Shown piece by piece: positions 48,801 through 52,000 of a DNA stretch of 56,675 nucleotides; within the stretch, counting starts at the first letter, position 1; each line of letters begins with the position of its first letter. Origin of the DNA: Nemertoderma westbladi. Lineage: Eukaryota > Xenacoelomorpha > Nemertodermatida > Nemertodermatidae. Under the pieces are notes generated by a model, which was not told where the DNA came from, ran no database searches, and saw only the letters and a list, made by a program, of their open reading frames with translations. The translations under genes and the position numbers were made by a program. The stretch lies in the NCBI GenBank assembly GCA_032718475.1, contig JAUCBJ010005530.1:1-56675 (forward strand), written 5' to 3'.

Positions 48801-48993
48801 TAATCTCTAATGTACACTGATTTACTTAATATTTTCAGCTGTCGCCTCTCTCCATCCCGCGTCTACGTCTATTTCGGTGCGTTTTTCGCCCCGGCATGCA
48901 GTGCCCTTCTGGTTTCCTGTATACTAATCCTATTAATTATGCGATCTATAGCTAAAACAGCCAACGATTCACCGTTACCTCATCCTAATACAG
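6672..48993 (+). CDS. Adhesion GPCR with EGF, HRM, GAIN/GPS and 7TM domains (partial at both ends)
   Basis: Eleven exons are recognised: 6672-6852, 8863-9043, 43336-43476, 43915-44126, 44568-44717, 46185-46439, 46725-46958, 47274-47408, 47709-47985, 48503-48722 and 48839-48993. Together they give about 713 codons with fully compatible phases and GT-AG borders. Order of domains: tail of one EGF, four complete EGF repeats, an HRM-like Cys module, GAIN domain, GPS motif with an HLT cleavage site, then TM1-TM5. This is the layout of family B2 adhesion receptors: cell-surface proteins that self-cleave at the GPS and signal through a tethered agonist. Signal peptide and earlier EGF repeats must lie before 1. 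TM6, TM7 and the tail must lie after 56675. The intron 9044-43335 is 34 kb and contains three profilin genes on the other strand. The final intron seen is filled by a minisatellite. A precise orthologue is not claimed. Confidence 0.92.
7014..8540 (-). mobile_element. RTE-like LINE fragment, family A, 3' portion
   Basis: On the - strand this encodes pieces of an RTE-like ORF2. There is a pre-RT segment (about 8533-8290), RT motif B with [19 protein letters not shown] (about 7940-8010), a block with [20 protein letters not shown], and the C-terminal [18 protein letters not shown] segment. The catalytic region between 8160 and 8230 is partly deleted, and several stops are present. The 3' end is a short hairpin-rich stretch rich in TGCAGC/GCATGC followed by a (GTA)n tail at 7014-7035. 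It sits in the intron between the first two visible EGF exons, antisense to the receptor. The family assignment to RTE is by motif style and is not certain. Confidence 0.75.
8541..8862. other. Intron sequence up to the second EGF exon
   Basis: Unassigned, moderately AT-rich receptor intron sequence. It ends in TTTATTTACAG, the acceptor for the exon at 8863. No further repeat is recognised. Confidence 0.6.
8863..9043 (+). CDS. Receptor exon: EGF repeats 3 and 4
   Basis: Phase 0 in, phase 1 out (TTTTG|GTGAGT). It completes the EGF begun in the previous exon ([20 protein letters not shown]) and carries most of another ([17 protein letters not shown]). The second EGF is cut by the following 34-kb intron. 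Its last residues (G-D-L-C-E) come from 43336, and the GY.G..C spacing across the junction is exactly that of an EGF, so no exon seems to be missing between them. Confidence 0.92.
9044..9355. other. Start of the 34-kb receptor intron
   Basis: AT-rich intron after the GTGAGT donor. It contains no recognisable gene or repeat until the RTE-like fragment that begins near 9356. Confidence 0.55.
9356..10897 (+). mobile_element. RTE-like LINE fragment, family B
   Basis: The + strand encodes a 5'-truncated RTE-like ORF2. It starts inside the region before the fingers ([12 protein letters not shown]), goes through [24 protein letters not shown] (motif A, the catalytic Asp) and a [18 protein letters not shown] block, and reaches a C-terminal [22 protein letters not shown] segment. 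Frameshifts and stops occur at about 9705, 9847, 10180 and 10520. At 10514-10566 a small foreign piece replaces about 50 bases of the element. The sequence passes without a break into a family A fragment near 10893. A longer copy of the same family lies at 28429-30790 on the other strand. Confidence 0.72.
10514..10566 (-). mobile_element. Micro-insertion of the RTE family A 3' end
   Basis: About 43 bases (10524-10566) match the extreme 3' end of family A, as seen at 7036-7080, in the - orientation. They are preceded on the + strand by GTACTACTATGAT, which reads on the - strand as a GTA-type tail. Compared with the family B copy at 39480-39600, about 50 bases of host LINE are missing at this point. 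It is therefore best read as a very short 5'-truncated insertion with a target deletion. It lies inside an otherwise open reading frame. Confidence 0.6.
11527..11530. other. Left target-site duplication of the Gypsy element (GTAT)
   Basis: GTAT directly precedes the left LTR and recurs at 16054-16057 directly after the right LTR. Removing the element and one GTAT gives uninterrupted RTE family A sequence, matching the related copy at about 7360-7400. Confidence 0.85.
11531..11827 (-). repeat. 3' LTR of the Gypsy element
   Basis: 297 bp, TG...CA ended in either orientation, and a direct repeat of 15757-16053. Two mismatches are seen by eye (near 11656 and 11696). On the + strand it contains GGGCGAGCC twice, bracketing CATTCCGTGGGCG. 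Confidence 0.92.
11828..11840 (-). promoter_or_regulatory. Polypurine tract next to the 3' LTR
   Basis: On the - strand, CTAGGGGGGGTAG directly precedes the 3' LTR. The pol stop codon (11837-11839) overlaps it, so coding sequence runs into the plus-strand priming site. This position and composition are usual for Gypsy elements. Confidence 0.7.
11837..15034 (-). pseudogene. Gypsy pol polyprotein with one in-frame stop
   Basis: One reading frame of about 1065 codons, interrupted only by a TGA at 13880-13882. In order: retroviral-type aspartic protease ([12 protein letters not shown]); reverse transcriptase with [27 protein letters not shown] and [11 protein letters not shown] (YLDD); RNase H ([31 protein letters not shown]); integrase zinc-binding region (CLGCQ) and a D,D(35)E core ([30 protein letters not shown]); and a basic, proline-rich tail. 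The stop lies between the RT and RNase H domains. The frame overlaps the end of gag by about 40 bases in another phase, as expected where pol is made by frameshifting. Confidence 0.88.
14995..15668 (-). pseudogene. Gypsy gag with a frame break
   Basis: It starts [16 protein letters not shown], followed by a [10 protein letters not shown] segment typical of CsRn1-type Gag, in which residues around a Trp-rich start form the capsid N-terminal domain. The frame is lost near 15377-15390. The remaining capsid part and the nucleocapsid box [18 protein letters not shown] follow in another phase (from about 15380 to 14995). The box has C-X2-H-X9-C-X3-C spacing. The break looks like a single-base length change, but the parent sequence is not available for comparison. 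Confidence 0.8.
15739..15756 (-). promoter_or_regulatory. Putative primer-binding site
   Basis: Directly inside the 5' LTR the - strand reads TTGGTGACCCGGCGATTC. TGGTGACCC-type sites are those used by CsRn1-related elements, which are thought to prime with tRNA-Trp. The match to a particular tRNA of this species cannot be checked here. Confidence 0.6.
15757..16053 (-). repeat. 5' LTR of the Gypsy element
   Basis: 297 bp, the partner of 11531-11827. The right target duplication GTAT follows at 16054-16057, after which the interrupted RTE family A sequence resumes. Confidence 0.92.
16298..17417. other. Unassigned intron sequence
   Basis: AT-rich sequence inside the large receptor intron. Open frames at 16620-16883 and 17171-17450 show no family resemblance and no codon-usage signal that I can see. 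The sequence GGGAAAAAAGG...CCCTAGGGAAAA at 16743-16800 is locally symmetrical, but no element could be defined. Confidence 0.45.
17418..17600. repeat. Octanucleotide microsatellite (GTCGTTCT)n with a 72-bp duplicated leader
   Basis: The leader TGTGGGGCGAGCCACGAAGT begins at 17418 and again at 17490, a 72-bp period (nine octamers). Each leader ends in GTCGTTCT repeats, with about six after the second. The array abuts the 5' end of the 3.6-kb duplicated unit. A shorter run of the same octamer heads the second unit at 21211. Confidence 0.8.
18596..19085 (+). pseudogene. Unidentified coding-like stretch in duplicated unit, copy 1
   Basis: An open frame from 18596 to 18928 (110 codons) ends in [14 protein letters not shown] and a stop. 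The same frame continues after the stop with protein-like residues ([19 protein letters not shown]), a second stop at 19020-19022, then [15 protein letters not shown]. The stops are present in both tandem copies, so the decay predates the duplication. I do not recognise the protein. The helical, charged composition and the setting suggest a transposon-derived protein. Confidence 0.4.
19358..19624 (+). mobile_element. hAT-like MITE, copy 1 (poly-G terminal repeats)
   Basis: 267 bp with imperfect terminal inverted repeats: AAGATAGG then about 25 G and AACTGGACGCAA on the left, the complement TTGCGTCCAGT...CCTATCTC on the right. It is flanked by an 8-bp duplication TTGATTTC (19350-19357 and 19625-19632). 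An 8-bp target duplication and CAGATAGG-like ends (clear in the 25318 copy) indicate the hAT superfamily. There is no coding capacity. The centre holds the shared core block at about 19460-19545. Confidence 0.8.
20132..20383 (+). CDS. Short unidentified open frame in duplicated unit
   Basis: 83 codons, starting [20 protein letters not shown]. The first 31 codons are also present in copy 2 (from 23792), where the frame is then lost at the replaced block. Composition is Ser/Gln/Thr-rich with no recognised domain. It may be the start of the same unit-encoded protein as the next ORF, but no splice link could be shown, and coding status is doubtful. Confidence 0.2.
   Translation: MDPAFMENIIFDNSSVTSQPTLISQQSPCHGLCVVGHGTTLLPVPADRWQLALQHLHSNSPTGDTQVEIYVEFAQQYRYKIVI
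20477..20938 (+). CDS. Small protein with a CxxC...CxxC zinc-binding-like motif
   Basis: 153 codons. The N-terminal third is polar ([14 protein letters not shown]), followed by a basic patch ([12 protein letters not shown]) that could be a nuclear signal. Then come CSHCQSSW and, 24 residues later, FLCGVCA. Two Cys pairs about 30 residues apart with a Trp after the first pair resemble the second half of a PHD-like or zinc-ribbon fold, but the usual His is absent. Only copy 1 of the tandem repeat keeps the first 85 codons; copy 2 has them replaced. The C-terminal 50 residues look like read-through into repeat DNA. It is probably encoded by a transposon, with no known function. Confidence 0.35.
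   Translation: MNTDTQQNQRLSQVGMVTSKPARLSTRIQLQNTNANNNLNSESERLHEESVIGTKKRKPKPREWTTAKIECSHCQSSWTEIETPIADGLDLSNQNFLCGVCAAVKIESLEAGIPRYYYYKERQPAFNKYILIQNRSNAKRLIMKTSTALIIFL
22276..22750 (+). pseudogene. Unidentified coding-like stretch in duplicated unit, copy 2
   Basis: Same sequence as 18596-19085, with only scattered substitutions (for example M to V in the AKFI.PHSGHP segment). It carries the same two internal stops. Function is unknown. Confidence 0.38.
23023..23284 (+). mobile_element. hAT-like MITE, copy 2
   Basis: The copy carried along in tandem unit 2. It has the same TTGATTTC duplication (23015-23022, 23285-23292) as copy 1, so it was duplicated with the unit rather than inserted independently. 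The G-tract is shorter (about 22). Confidence 0.8.
24825..25317. other. Low-complexity TCGACTGTCTG-rich sequence and AT-rich spacer
   Basis: 24825-25005 is a degenerate patchwork of words such as GTCGACTGCC, TCGACTGTCGG and TCGACGGTCTG. It keeps a + frame open for about 60 codons by composition only. The rest is AT-rich. No gene is called. Confidence 0.5.
25318..25581 (-). mobile_element. hAT-like MITE, copy 3, independent insertion
   Basis: 264 bp, inverted relative to copies 1 and 2. It has its own 8-bp duplication GTTTTGCC (25310-25317 and 25582-25589). The right end reads CCCCCCTATCTG, so the element terminus is CAGATAGGGGGG, a typical hAT-type CAG end. The left end has a 21-base G-tract. 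The core block occupies about 25420-25505 on the - strand. This copy fixes the element borders. Confidence 0.85.
25582..27235. other. AT-rich intron sequence with a possible Penelope-like remnant
   Basis: Mostly AT-rich with no exons. At 26487-26530 the - strand carries CTGAAGAGACCTGGAGGTCG, a hairpin found at the ends of some Penelope-like elements; the assignment is tentative. TAGCGGCAG at 26574 echoes a word of the tandem units. On the - strand, AATAAA at 27040-27045 is a possible poly(A) signal for profilin A, about 190 bases after its stop. Confidence 0.4.
27236..27333 (-). CDS. Profilin A exon 3
   Basis: The acceptor is TTTTTTCTAG on the - strand. The exon begins with CA, completing a codon split as G|CA (Ala). 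It encodes 31 further residues and a TAG at 27238-27236. Its length (98 bases) equals that of profilin C exon 3. Confidence 0.85.
27236..31061 (-). CDS. Profilin A (diverged profilin, three exons)
   Basis: Exons 31061-30951, 27951-27771 and 27333-27236 give 129 residues, a normal profilin length. Exon 1 begins [10 protein letters not shown], the family's N-terminal signature, with W3, Y6 and W30, which normally help to bind poly-proline. Exon 2 has [10 protein letters not shown] and [18 protein letters not shown], the profilin central strands. Exon 3 has [13 protein letters not shown] and ends YLQESDF. Introns fall after codon 37 (phase 0) and in codon 98 (phase 1), as in the two neighbours. 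Profilins bind actin monomers and proline-rich proteins in the cytoplasm. The C-terminus lacks the usual aromatic ending and the PG..C segment, so ligand binding may differ. Intron 1 holds a 2.4-kb RTE-like fragment. Confidence 0.9.
27334..27770. other. Profilin A intron 2
   Basis: 437 bases, AT-rich, GTAAGG donor and CTAG acceptor on the - strand. Nothing else is recognised. Confidence 0.75.
27771..27951 (-). CDS. Profilin A exon 2
   Basis: 181 bases, acceptor TGCAG, donor CAG|GTAAGG. It runs from [10 protein letters not shown] to the start of a split Ala codon, covering the central beta sheet. It is the same length as profilin B exon 2 and three bases longer than that of C. Confidence 0.92.
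27952..28428. other. Left part of profilin A intron 1
   Basis: AT-rich intron between exon 2 and the RTE-like fragment. It carries a small inverted pair of ACATTATGACATGTC/AAATGTCATAAT type near 28120-28148. No coding sequence is seen. Confidence 0.55.
28429..30790 (-). mobile_element. RTE-like LINE, family B, long fragment inside profilin A intron 1
   Basis: On the - strand, in order: AP-endonuclease with [36 protein letters not shown] and [14 protein letters not shown] (catalytic SDH present); a linker with [20 protein letters not shown]; the fingers with [29 protein letters not shown]; then a jump at about 28975-29010 that removes the RT catalytic block; and a C-terminal part with [17 protein letters not shown]. 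The 3' end is CGAGTTCGCTCGACATG followed by a (GTA)n tail at 28430-28440. Stops and frameshifts at about 30165, 29340 and 28800 show it is dead. It is the best source for the family B endonuclease in the window. Confidence 0.78.
30951..31061 (-). CDS. Profilin A exon 1
   Basis: 111 bases, 37 codons, ATG at 31061-31059 in an AAACATGAG context with A at -3. It ends GKSDEFG with donor GGA|GTTAGT. It is exactly as long as profilin C exon 1. Confidence 0.9.
31062..31610. other. Upstream region of profilin A
   Basis: About 550 bases 5' of profilin A, AT-rich. It would hold its promoter and 5' UTR, but no motif stands out above background. Confidence 0.4.
31611..31905 (+). mobile_element. RTE-like family A 3' fragment with internal deletions
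   Basis: It matches the C-terminal part of family A (LEHVDPFCY and RIWKSHRI words), jumps to the ILKDTG segment, and ends with the family's TGCAGCTGC-rich 3' hairpin and GCATGCCGATCCTAGTAGTA tail. It lies between profilins A and B. Confidence 0.7.
31906..33061. other. AT-rich spacer between profilins A and B
   Basis: Includes TATATA-rich stretches (32180-32260) and an isolated CTGATGAAACACCGCCAGTCGG hairpin region at 32567-32590, discussed among the rejected items. No gene is recognised. Confidence 0.5.
33062..33165. repeat. Short tandem repeat, about 30-bp unit, three copies
   Basis: The phrase TTGCCAACTTACCTACCTTA followed by CATACTT recurs about three times with small changes between 33062 and 33165. 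It forms a minor minisatellite-like patch. Confidence 0.6.
33413..33641. mobile_element. MITE with GGATCCGGATCC terminal repeats, at the profilin B stop codon
   Basis: 229 bp with inverted ends of about 36 bp, beginning GAGGGT and containing TAAAACGCGGATCCGGATCC. It is flanked by TATAT on both sides (33408-33412 and 33642-33646), so the duplication is 5 bp, or TA within it. There is no coding capacity. The interior (33503-33590) is the same core found in the hAT-like MITEs, although the ends differ completely. The right border coincides with the last base of the profilin B stop codon. Confidence 0.8.
33540..33545 (-). promoter_or_regulatory. Candidate poly(A) signal for profilin B inside the MITE
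   Basis: On the - strand this reads AATAAA, 96 bases after the profilin B stop codon. It comes from the MITE core (CCAAAACAATAAA). Use is inferred from position only. Confidence 0.4.
33641..33759 (-). CDS. Profilin B exon 3 (tentative)
   Basis: Acceptor ATTACAG on the - strand, then CA completing a split codon exactly as in A and C, 38 residues and TAG at 33643-33641. The pyrimidine tract is poor and sequence similarity to profilins is low. The call rests on phase, order and position. The last base of the stop is the first base of the inserted MITE. Confidence 0.6.
33641..37959 (-). CDS. Profilin B (divergent profilin-like gene, three exons)
   Basis: Exons 37959-37837, 37039-36859 and 33759-33641 give about 140 residues. 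Exon 1 has [14 protein letters not shown] and [16 protein letters not shown], the profilin N-terminal helix and first strand with an N-terminus a few residues longer than usual. Exon 2 has [17 protein letters not shown] and PGIAYKTKQ. Exon 3 is weakest: after a split Ala it reads [16 protein letters not shown] and ends [10 protein letters not shown], without the canonical ending. Intron positions and phases equal those of A and C, which supports the model. A cytoplasmic actin/poly-proline role is known for the family; for B it is only inferred. Intron 2 is 3.1 kb, mostly a 26-bp satellite. Confidence 0.78.
34087..36770. repeat. 26-bp tandem satellite, about 100 copies, in profilin B intron 2
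   Basis: The unit is CTAGTATTGCTAGTAATATC plus AACCGG or variants. In the left 600 bp, units alternate between a ...AATATCAACCGG and an ...ATTATCAACGCG form, giving a 52-bp dimer. Further right, CTCGATAG and CTGGATAG variants dominate. A marker variant GCAGGTAAT lies at 34983, 35503, 35815, 36387 and 36569, all at multiples of 26 apart. A second marker (GCTACTAAT) at 35633 and 35945 shows a 312-bp, 12-unit higher-order repeat. There are no unique spacers, so it is not CRISPR-like. Confidence 0.95.
36859..37039 (-). CDS. Profilin B exon 2
   Basis: 181 bases from [10 protein letters not shown] to a split codon. Acceptor AATTAG, donor CAAG|GTAAGA. Length and borders equal those of profilin A exon 2. 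Confidence 0.85.
37040..37836. other. Profilin B intron 1
   Basis: 797 bases with a GTTAGT donor and TTAG acceptor on the - strand. AT-rich, with no recognised repeat or coding sequence. Confidence 0.65.
37837..37959 (-). CDS. Profilin B exon 1
   Basis: 123 bases, 41 codons, ATG at 37959-37957 (A at -3). The extra four codons before the SSW motif are the only length difference from A and C. Donor ACG|GTTAGT. No open frame of useful length surrounds it, so it is easily missed by ORF-based annotation. Confidence 0.82.
37960..38493. other. Spacer upstream of profilin B
   Basis: Would hold the promoter of profilin B. Two short open frames (38111-38335 and its reverse) show no family resemblance. 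No regulatory motif is claimed. Confidence 0.45.
38494..39266 (+). pseudogene. CR1/Jockey-like LINE fragment, end of ORF2
   Basis: The + strand gives [18 protein letters not shown] and [12 protein letters not shown] (after the RT palm), a frameshift near 38720, then [41 protein letters not shown] and [20 protein letters not shown], ending at TAA 39266. The RGH..KL and WNSLP..V motifs are typical of the C-terminal region of CR1/Jockey-group ORF2. It is 5'-truncated and lies between profilins B and C. It differs from the element at 1816-6301. Confidence 0.75.
39480..39776 (+). mobile_element. RTE-like family B 3' fragment
   Basis: It matches the C-terminal end of family B ([34 protein letters not shown]), has an internal deletion near 39710, and ends TCCGAGCTCGCTCGACAT plus a TAGTAA-like tail. 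The left 70 bases supply the sequence that is missing from the copy at 10514. Confidence 0.7.
39777..40529. other. Downstream region of profilin C
   Basis: AT-rich. On the - strand AATAAA lies at 40474-40469, 56 bases after the profilin C stop, and is its likely poly(A) signal. Nothing else is recognised. Confidence 0.5.
40530..40627 (-). CDS. Profilin C exon 3
   Basis: 98 bases, acceptor TTTTCAG, starting with CA of the split Ala codon and ending VGY and TAA. This is a clear profilin C-terminal helix. Confidence 0.92.
40530..41948 (-). CDS. Profilin C (canonical profilin, three exons)
   Basis: Exons 41948-41838, 41439-41262 and 40627-40530 give 128 residues. It begins [10 protein letters not shown], then [19 protein letters not shown]; exon 2 has [19 protein letters not shown] and [13 protein letters not shown]; exon 3 has [16 protein letters not shown] and ends [10 protein letters not shown]3, Y6, W30 and the C-terminal Tyr, the poly-proline pocket of the family, are all present. 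Profilins deliver ATP-actin monomers to formins and Ena/VASP proteins and bind phosphoinositides. This copy should therefore be a working profilin. It is the first gene of the antisense cluster and the shortest (1.4 kb). Confidence 0.94.
40628..41261. other. Profilin C intron 2
   Basis: 634 bases. 40798-40855 on the + strand is a diverged copy of the MITE core (TTTATTGTTTTGGTTAGAAG, then AACCTGCAACCAGTTCCTTTC). The remainder is AT-rich. Confidence 0.6.
41262..41439 (-). CDS. Profilin C exon 2
   Basis: 178 bases, acceptor TTCGCAG, donor CAAG|GTTAGT. It runs from [10 protein letters not shown] to AIKTNQ and a split codon. Confidence 0.93.
41838..41948 (-). CDS. Profilin C exon 1
   Basis: 37 codons. 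The ATG at 41948 is chosen over an in-frame ATG 19 codons upstream (42005) because MSWQSY is the conserved profilin start. Donor AAT|GTGAGT. Confidence 0.93.
41949..42929. other. Upstream region of profilin C
   Basis: AT-rich sequence that should contain the 5' end and promoter of profilin C. No TATA or initiator could be separated from the AT-rich background. No repeat is recognised until the TTAA-flanked MITE. Confidence 0.5.
42930..43312. mobile_element. TTAA-type MITE directly before a receptor exon
   Basis: 383 bp with inverted ends GGCACGTGATCCACTGG (left) and the complement of CCAGTGGACCACGGGCC (right). It is flanked by TTAA (42926-42929) and TTAG (43313-43316), which fits a TTAA target duplication with one change, as for piggyBac- or Kolobok-like elements. 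Additional inner matches around CATAAGTCG extend the arms. It contains no gene. Its right end is only about 20 bases from the acceptor of the exon at 43336. Confidence 0.72.
43336..43476 (+). CDS. Receptor exon: end of EGF 4 and EGF 5
   Basis: Acceptor TTATATTTTTAG, starting GT to complete a Gly codon (phase 1), and leaving in phase 1 (GCTG|GTATGT). It encodes [11 protein letters not shown], then [18 protein letters not shown] and [12 protein letters not shown]. Confidence 0.92.
43589..43770. mobile_element. Possible MITE carrying the shared core
   Basis: TTGACCGCAAGC (43589-43600) is the exact inverse of GCTTGCGGTCAA (43759-43770). Between them, 43655-43712 is a diverged core block on the - strand. 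No target duplication could be defined, so the borders are uncertain. It lies in the 438-base intron before the HRM exon. Confidence 0.45.
43915..44126 (+). CDS. Receptor exon: HRM-like cysteine module
   Basis: 212 bases, phase 1 in and 0 out. It encodes Cys at positions matching an HRM domain: [49 protein letters not shown]. The W..T...CP.G...A.R.C..G.W pattern is that of the hormone-receptor motif found before GAIN domains. It lies in the extracellular part. Confidence 0.88.
44127..44567. other. Receptor intron
   Basis: 441 bases between the GTAAGT donor and the CATTAG acceptor, AT-rich, with no recognised element. Confidence 0.7.
44568..44717 (+). CDS. Receptor exon: start of the GAIN domain
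   Basis: 150 bases, phase 0 to 0, donor ACT|GTAAGT. It is helical ([37 protein letters not shown]), consistent with GAIN subdomain A helices. Confidence 0.88.
44718..45009. other. Receptor intron, left part
   Basis: CTGCACCTACAGCCACA-type words repeat imperfectly at 44905-44990. No coding signal is seen. Confidence 0.5.
45010..45490. repeat. ACATGACAT-type low-complexity repeat
   Basis: About 480 bases built of ACATGACATG, GACACATGACA and CATGATAC words without a fixed period, and a (CAAA)n-like patch near 45340. Open frames on the - strand (rich in Met-Ser-Cys-His) are products of this composition. Confidence 0.75.
45607..45627. repeat. Poly-C tract
   Basis: About 21 C following ACATAGATAG. 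It resembles the G-tract of the hAT-like MITEs in reverse, but no second end is found. Confidence 0.7.
45805..46092 (+). pseudogene. Unidentified 95-codon open frame in a receptor intron
   Basis: It starts [17 protein letters not shown] and ends [19 protein letters not shown]. The last segment (a [12 protein letters not shown] pattern) resembles the start of a helix-turn-helix that precedes integrase cores in some animal transposons, so a transposon remnant is the likeliest reading. No catalytic part follows. It ends 93 bases before the exon at 46185 and is not in a phase that would join it. Confidence 0.25.
46185..46439 (+). CDS. Receptor exon: GAIN domain
   Basis: 255 bases, phase 0 to 0. 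Acceptor CACGCAG, donor CAG|GTAAGT. It encodes helix-rich sequence with [16 protein letters not shown], then [20 protein letters not shown]. Confidence 0.9.
46725..46958 (+). CDS. Receptor exon: GAIN subdomain B
   Basis: 234 bases, phase 0 to 0. It encodes beta-strand-rich sequence: [16 protein letters not shown], then [15 protein letters not shown], with an N-glycosylation-type NVT site and [10 protein letters not shown] at the end. This is the part of GAIN that precedes the GPS. Confidence 0.88.
47274..47408 (+). CDS. Receptor exon: GPS autoproteolysis motif
   Basis: 135 bases, phase 0 to 0, 45 residues. It reads [35 protein letters not shown] at residues 38-40 is the self-cleavage tripeptide. 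Of the four usual GPS cysteines, the one in 'W...GC' is Ile and the last of 'C.C.HL' is Ser. The other two remain, plus one extra Cys next to the first. Confidence 0.92.
47709..47985 (+). CDS. Receptor exon: TM1 and TM2
   Basis: 277 bases, phase 0 in and 1 out. It carries a linker, then [20 protein letters not shown] (TM1), a short loop [29 protein letters not shown] (TM2) and NVIDICGL. The Cys is the conserved one at the top of TM3. Confidence 0.92.
47986..48502. other. Receptor intron
   Basis: 517 bases. It contains ACTTTACTTTTACTTTACTT simple sequence at 48361-48380 and otherwise unassigned sequence. Confidence 0.6.
48503..48722 (+). CDS. Receptor exon: TM3 and TM4
   Basis: 220 bases, phase 1 in and 2 out. 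[20 protein letters not shown] and HLYQMV give the adhesion-GPCR TM3 signature (HY....W...E...LY). [20 protein letters not shown] is TM4. It ends in the second extracellular loop. Confidence 0.93.
48839..48993 (+). CDS. Receptor exon: ECL2 end and TM5
   Basis: 155 bases, phase 2 in and 1 out. It completes Y-C-R-L-S-P (the family usually has CWL; here Trp is Arg but the disulfide Cys is kept) and [20 protein letters not shown] for TM5. The donor ACAG|GTAAGC is followed within about 20 bases by the minisatellite. Confidence 0.92.
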
Positions 48994-49014
48994 GTAAGCA
49001 TGATGTTCTTTTTA

Positions 49015-52000
49015 CGACAACCTACATACAGTACATGTACTAACATACTGTAGGTCTACTGTATTAACATACGGTAGGTCCACTGTACTAAACATACAGT
49101 AGGTCTACTGTATTAACGGAAGGTAGGTATACTGTACTAACAGACGGTAGGTCTACTGCAGTAACAGACGGTAGGTCTACTGCACTAACAGACGGTAGGT
49201 CTACTGCACTAACAGACGGTAGGTCTACTGCACTAACAGACGGTAGGTCTACTGCACTAACATATGGTAGGTTTACTGCACTAACAGACGGTAGATCTAC
49301 TGCACTACCAGACGGTAGGTCTACTGCACTAACAGATGGTAGGTCTACTGCACTAACAGACGGTAGGTTTACTGCACTAACAGACGGTAGGTCTACTGCA
49401 CTAACAGATGGTAGGTCTACTGCACTAACAGACGGTAGGTTTACTGCACTAACAGACGGTAGGTCCACTGTACTAACAGACGGTAGGTCCACTGCACTAA
49501 CAGACGGTAGGTCTACTGCACTAACATACGGTAGGTGTACTGCACGAACAGACGGTAGGTCCACTGCACTAACAGACGGTAGGTCTACTGCACTAACAGA
49601 CGGTAGGTCTACTGCACTAACAAACGGTAGGTCTACTGCACTAACAGACGGTAGGTCCACTGCACTAACAGACGGTAGGTCTACTGCACTAACAGACGGT
49701 AGGTCCACTGCACTAACAGACGGTAGGTCTACTGCACTAACAGATGGTAGGTCTACTGCACTAACAGACGGTAGGTCTACTGCACTAACAGACGGTAGGT
49801 CTACTGCACTAACAGACGGTAGGTCTACTGCACTAACAGACGGTAGGTCCACTGCACTAACAGACGGTAGGTCTACTGCACTAACAGACGGTAGGTCTAC
49901 TGCACTAACAGACGGTAGGTCTACTGTACTAACAGACGGTAGGTCCACTGCACTAACAGACGGTAGGTCTACTGCACTAACAGACGGTAGGTCCACTGCA
50001 CTAACAGACGGTAGGTCTACTGCACTAACAGATGGTAGGTCTACTGCACTAACAGACGGTAGGTCCACTGCACTAACAGACGGTAGGTCTACTGCACTAA
50101 CAGATGGTAGGTCTACTGCACTAACAGACGGTAGGTCTACTGTACTAACAGACGGTAGGTCCACTGCACTAACAGACGGTAGGTCTACTGCACTAACAGA
50201 CGGTAGGTCTACTGCACTAACAGACGGTAGGTCTACTGCACTAACAGACGGTAGGTCCACTGCACTAACAGACGGTAGGTCTACTGCACCTACAGATGGT
50301 AGGTCTACTGCACTAACAGACGGTAGGTCCACTGCACTAACAGACGGTAGGTCTACTGCACTAACAGATGGTAGGTCTACTGCACTAACAGACGGTAGGT
50401 CTACTGTACTAACAGACGGTAGGTCCACTGCACTAACAGACGGTAGGTCTACTGCACTAACAGACGGTAGGTCTACTGCACTAACAGATGGTAGGTCCAC
50501 TGCACTAACAGACGGTAGGTCTACTGCACTAACAGATGGTAGGTCTACTGCACTAACAGACGGTAGGTCCACTGCACTAACAGACGGTAGGTCTACTGCA
50601 CTAACAGACGGTAGGTCCACTGCACTAACAGACGGTAGGTCTACTGCACTAACAGATGGTAGGTCTACTGCACTAACAGACGGTAGGTCCACTGCACTAA
50701 CAGACGGTAGGTCTACTGCACTAACAGACGGTAGGTCCACTGCACTAACAGACGGTAGGTCTACTGCACTAACAGACGGTAGGTCCACTGCACTAACAGA
50801 CGGTAGGTCTACTGCACCTACAGATGGTAGGTCTACTGCACTAACAGACGGTAGGTCCACTGCACTAACAGACGGTAGGTCTACTGCACTAACAGACGGT
50901 AGGTCCACCGCACTAACAGACGGTAGGTCTACTGCACTAACAGACGGTAGGTCCACTGCACTAACAGACGGTAGGTCTACTGCACCTACAGATGGTAGGT
51001 CTACTGCACTAACTGACGGTAGGTCCACTGCACTAACAGACGGTAGGTCTACTGCACTAACAGATGGTAGGTCTACTGCACTAACAGACGGTAGGTCCAC
51101 TGCACCAACAGACGGTAGGTCTACTGCACTAACAGACGGTAGGTCCACTGCACTAACAGACGGTAGGTCTACTGCACTAACAGACGGTAGGTCTACTGCA
51201 CCTACAGATGGTAGGTCTACTGCACTAACAGACGGTAGGTCCACTGCACTAACAGACGGTAGGTCTACTGCACTAACAGATGGTAGGTCTACTGCACTAA
51301 CAGACGGTAGGTCTACTGTACTAACAGACGGTAGGTCCACTGCACTAACAGACGGTAGGTCTACTGCACTAACAGACGGTAGGTCTACTGCACTAACAGA
51401 TGGTAGGTCTACTGCACTACAGATGGTAGGTCTACTGCACTAACAGACGGTAGGTCCACTGCACTAACAGACGGTAGGTCTACTGCACTAACAGATGGTA
51501 GGTCTACTGCACTAACAGACGGTAGGTCCACTGCACTAACAGACGGTAGGTCTACTGCACTAACAGATGGTAGGTCTACTGCACTAACAGACGGTAGGTC
51601 TACTGTACTAACAGACGGTAGGTCCACTGCACTAACAGACGGTAGGTCTACTGCACTAACAGACGGTAGGTCTACTGCACCTACAGATGGTAGGTCTACT
51701 GCACTAACAGACGGTAGGTCCACTGCACTAACAGACGGTAGGTCTACTGCACTAACAGATGGTAGGTCTACTGCACTAACAGACGGTAGGTCTACTGTAC
51801 TAACAGACGGTAGGTCCACTGCACTAACAGACGGTAGGTCTACTGCACTAACAGACGGTAGGTCTACTGTACTAAAAGATTGCAGGTCCACTGCACTAAC
51901 AGACGGTAGGTCTACTGCACTAACAGACGGTAGGTCCACTGCACTAACAGACGGTAGGTCTACTGCACTAACAGACGGTAGGTCTACTGCACTAACAGAT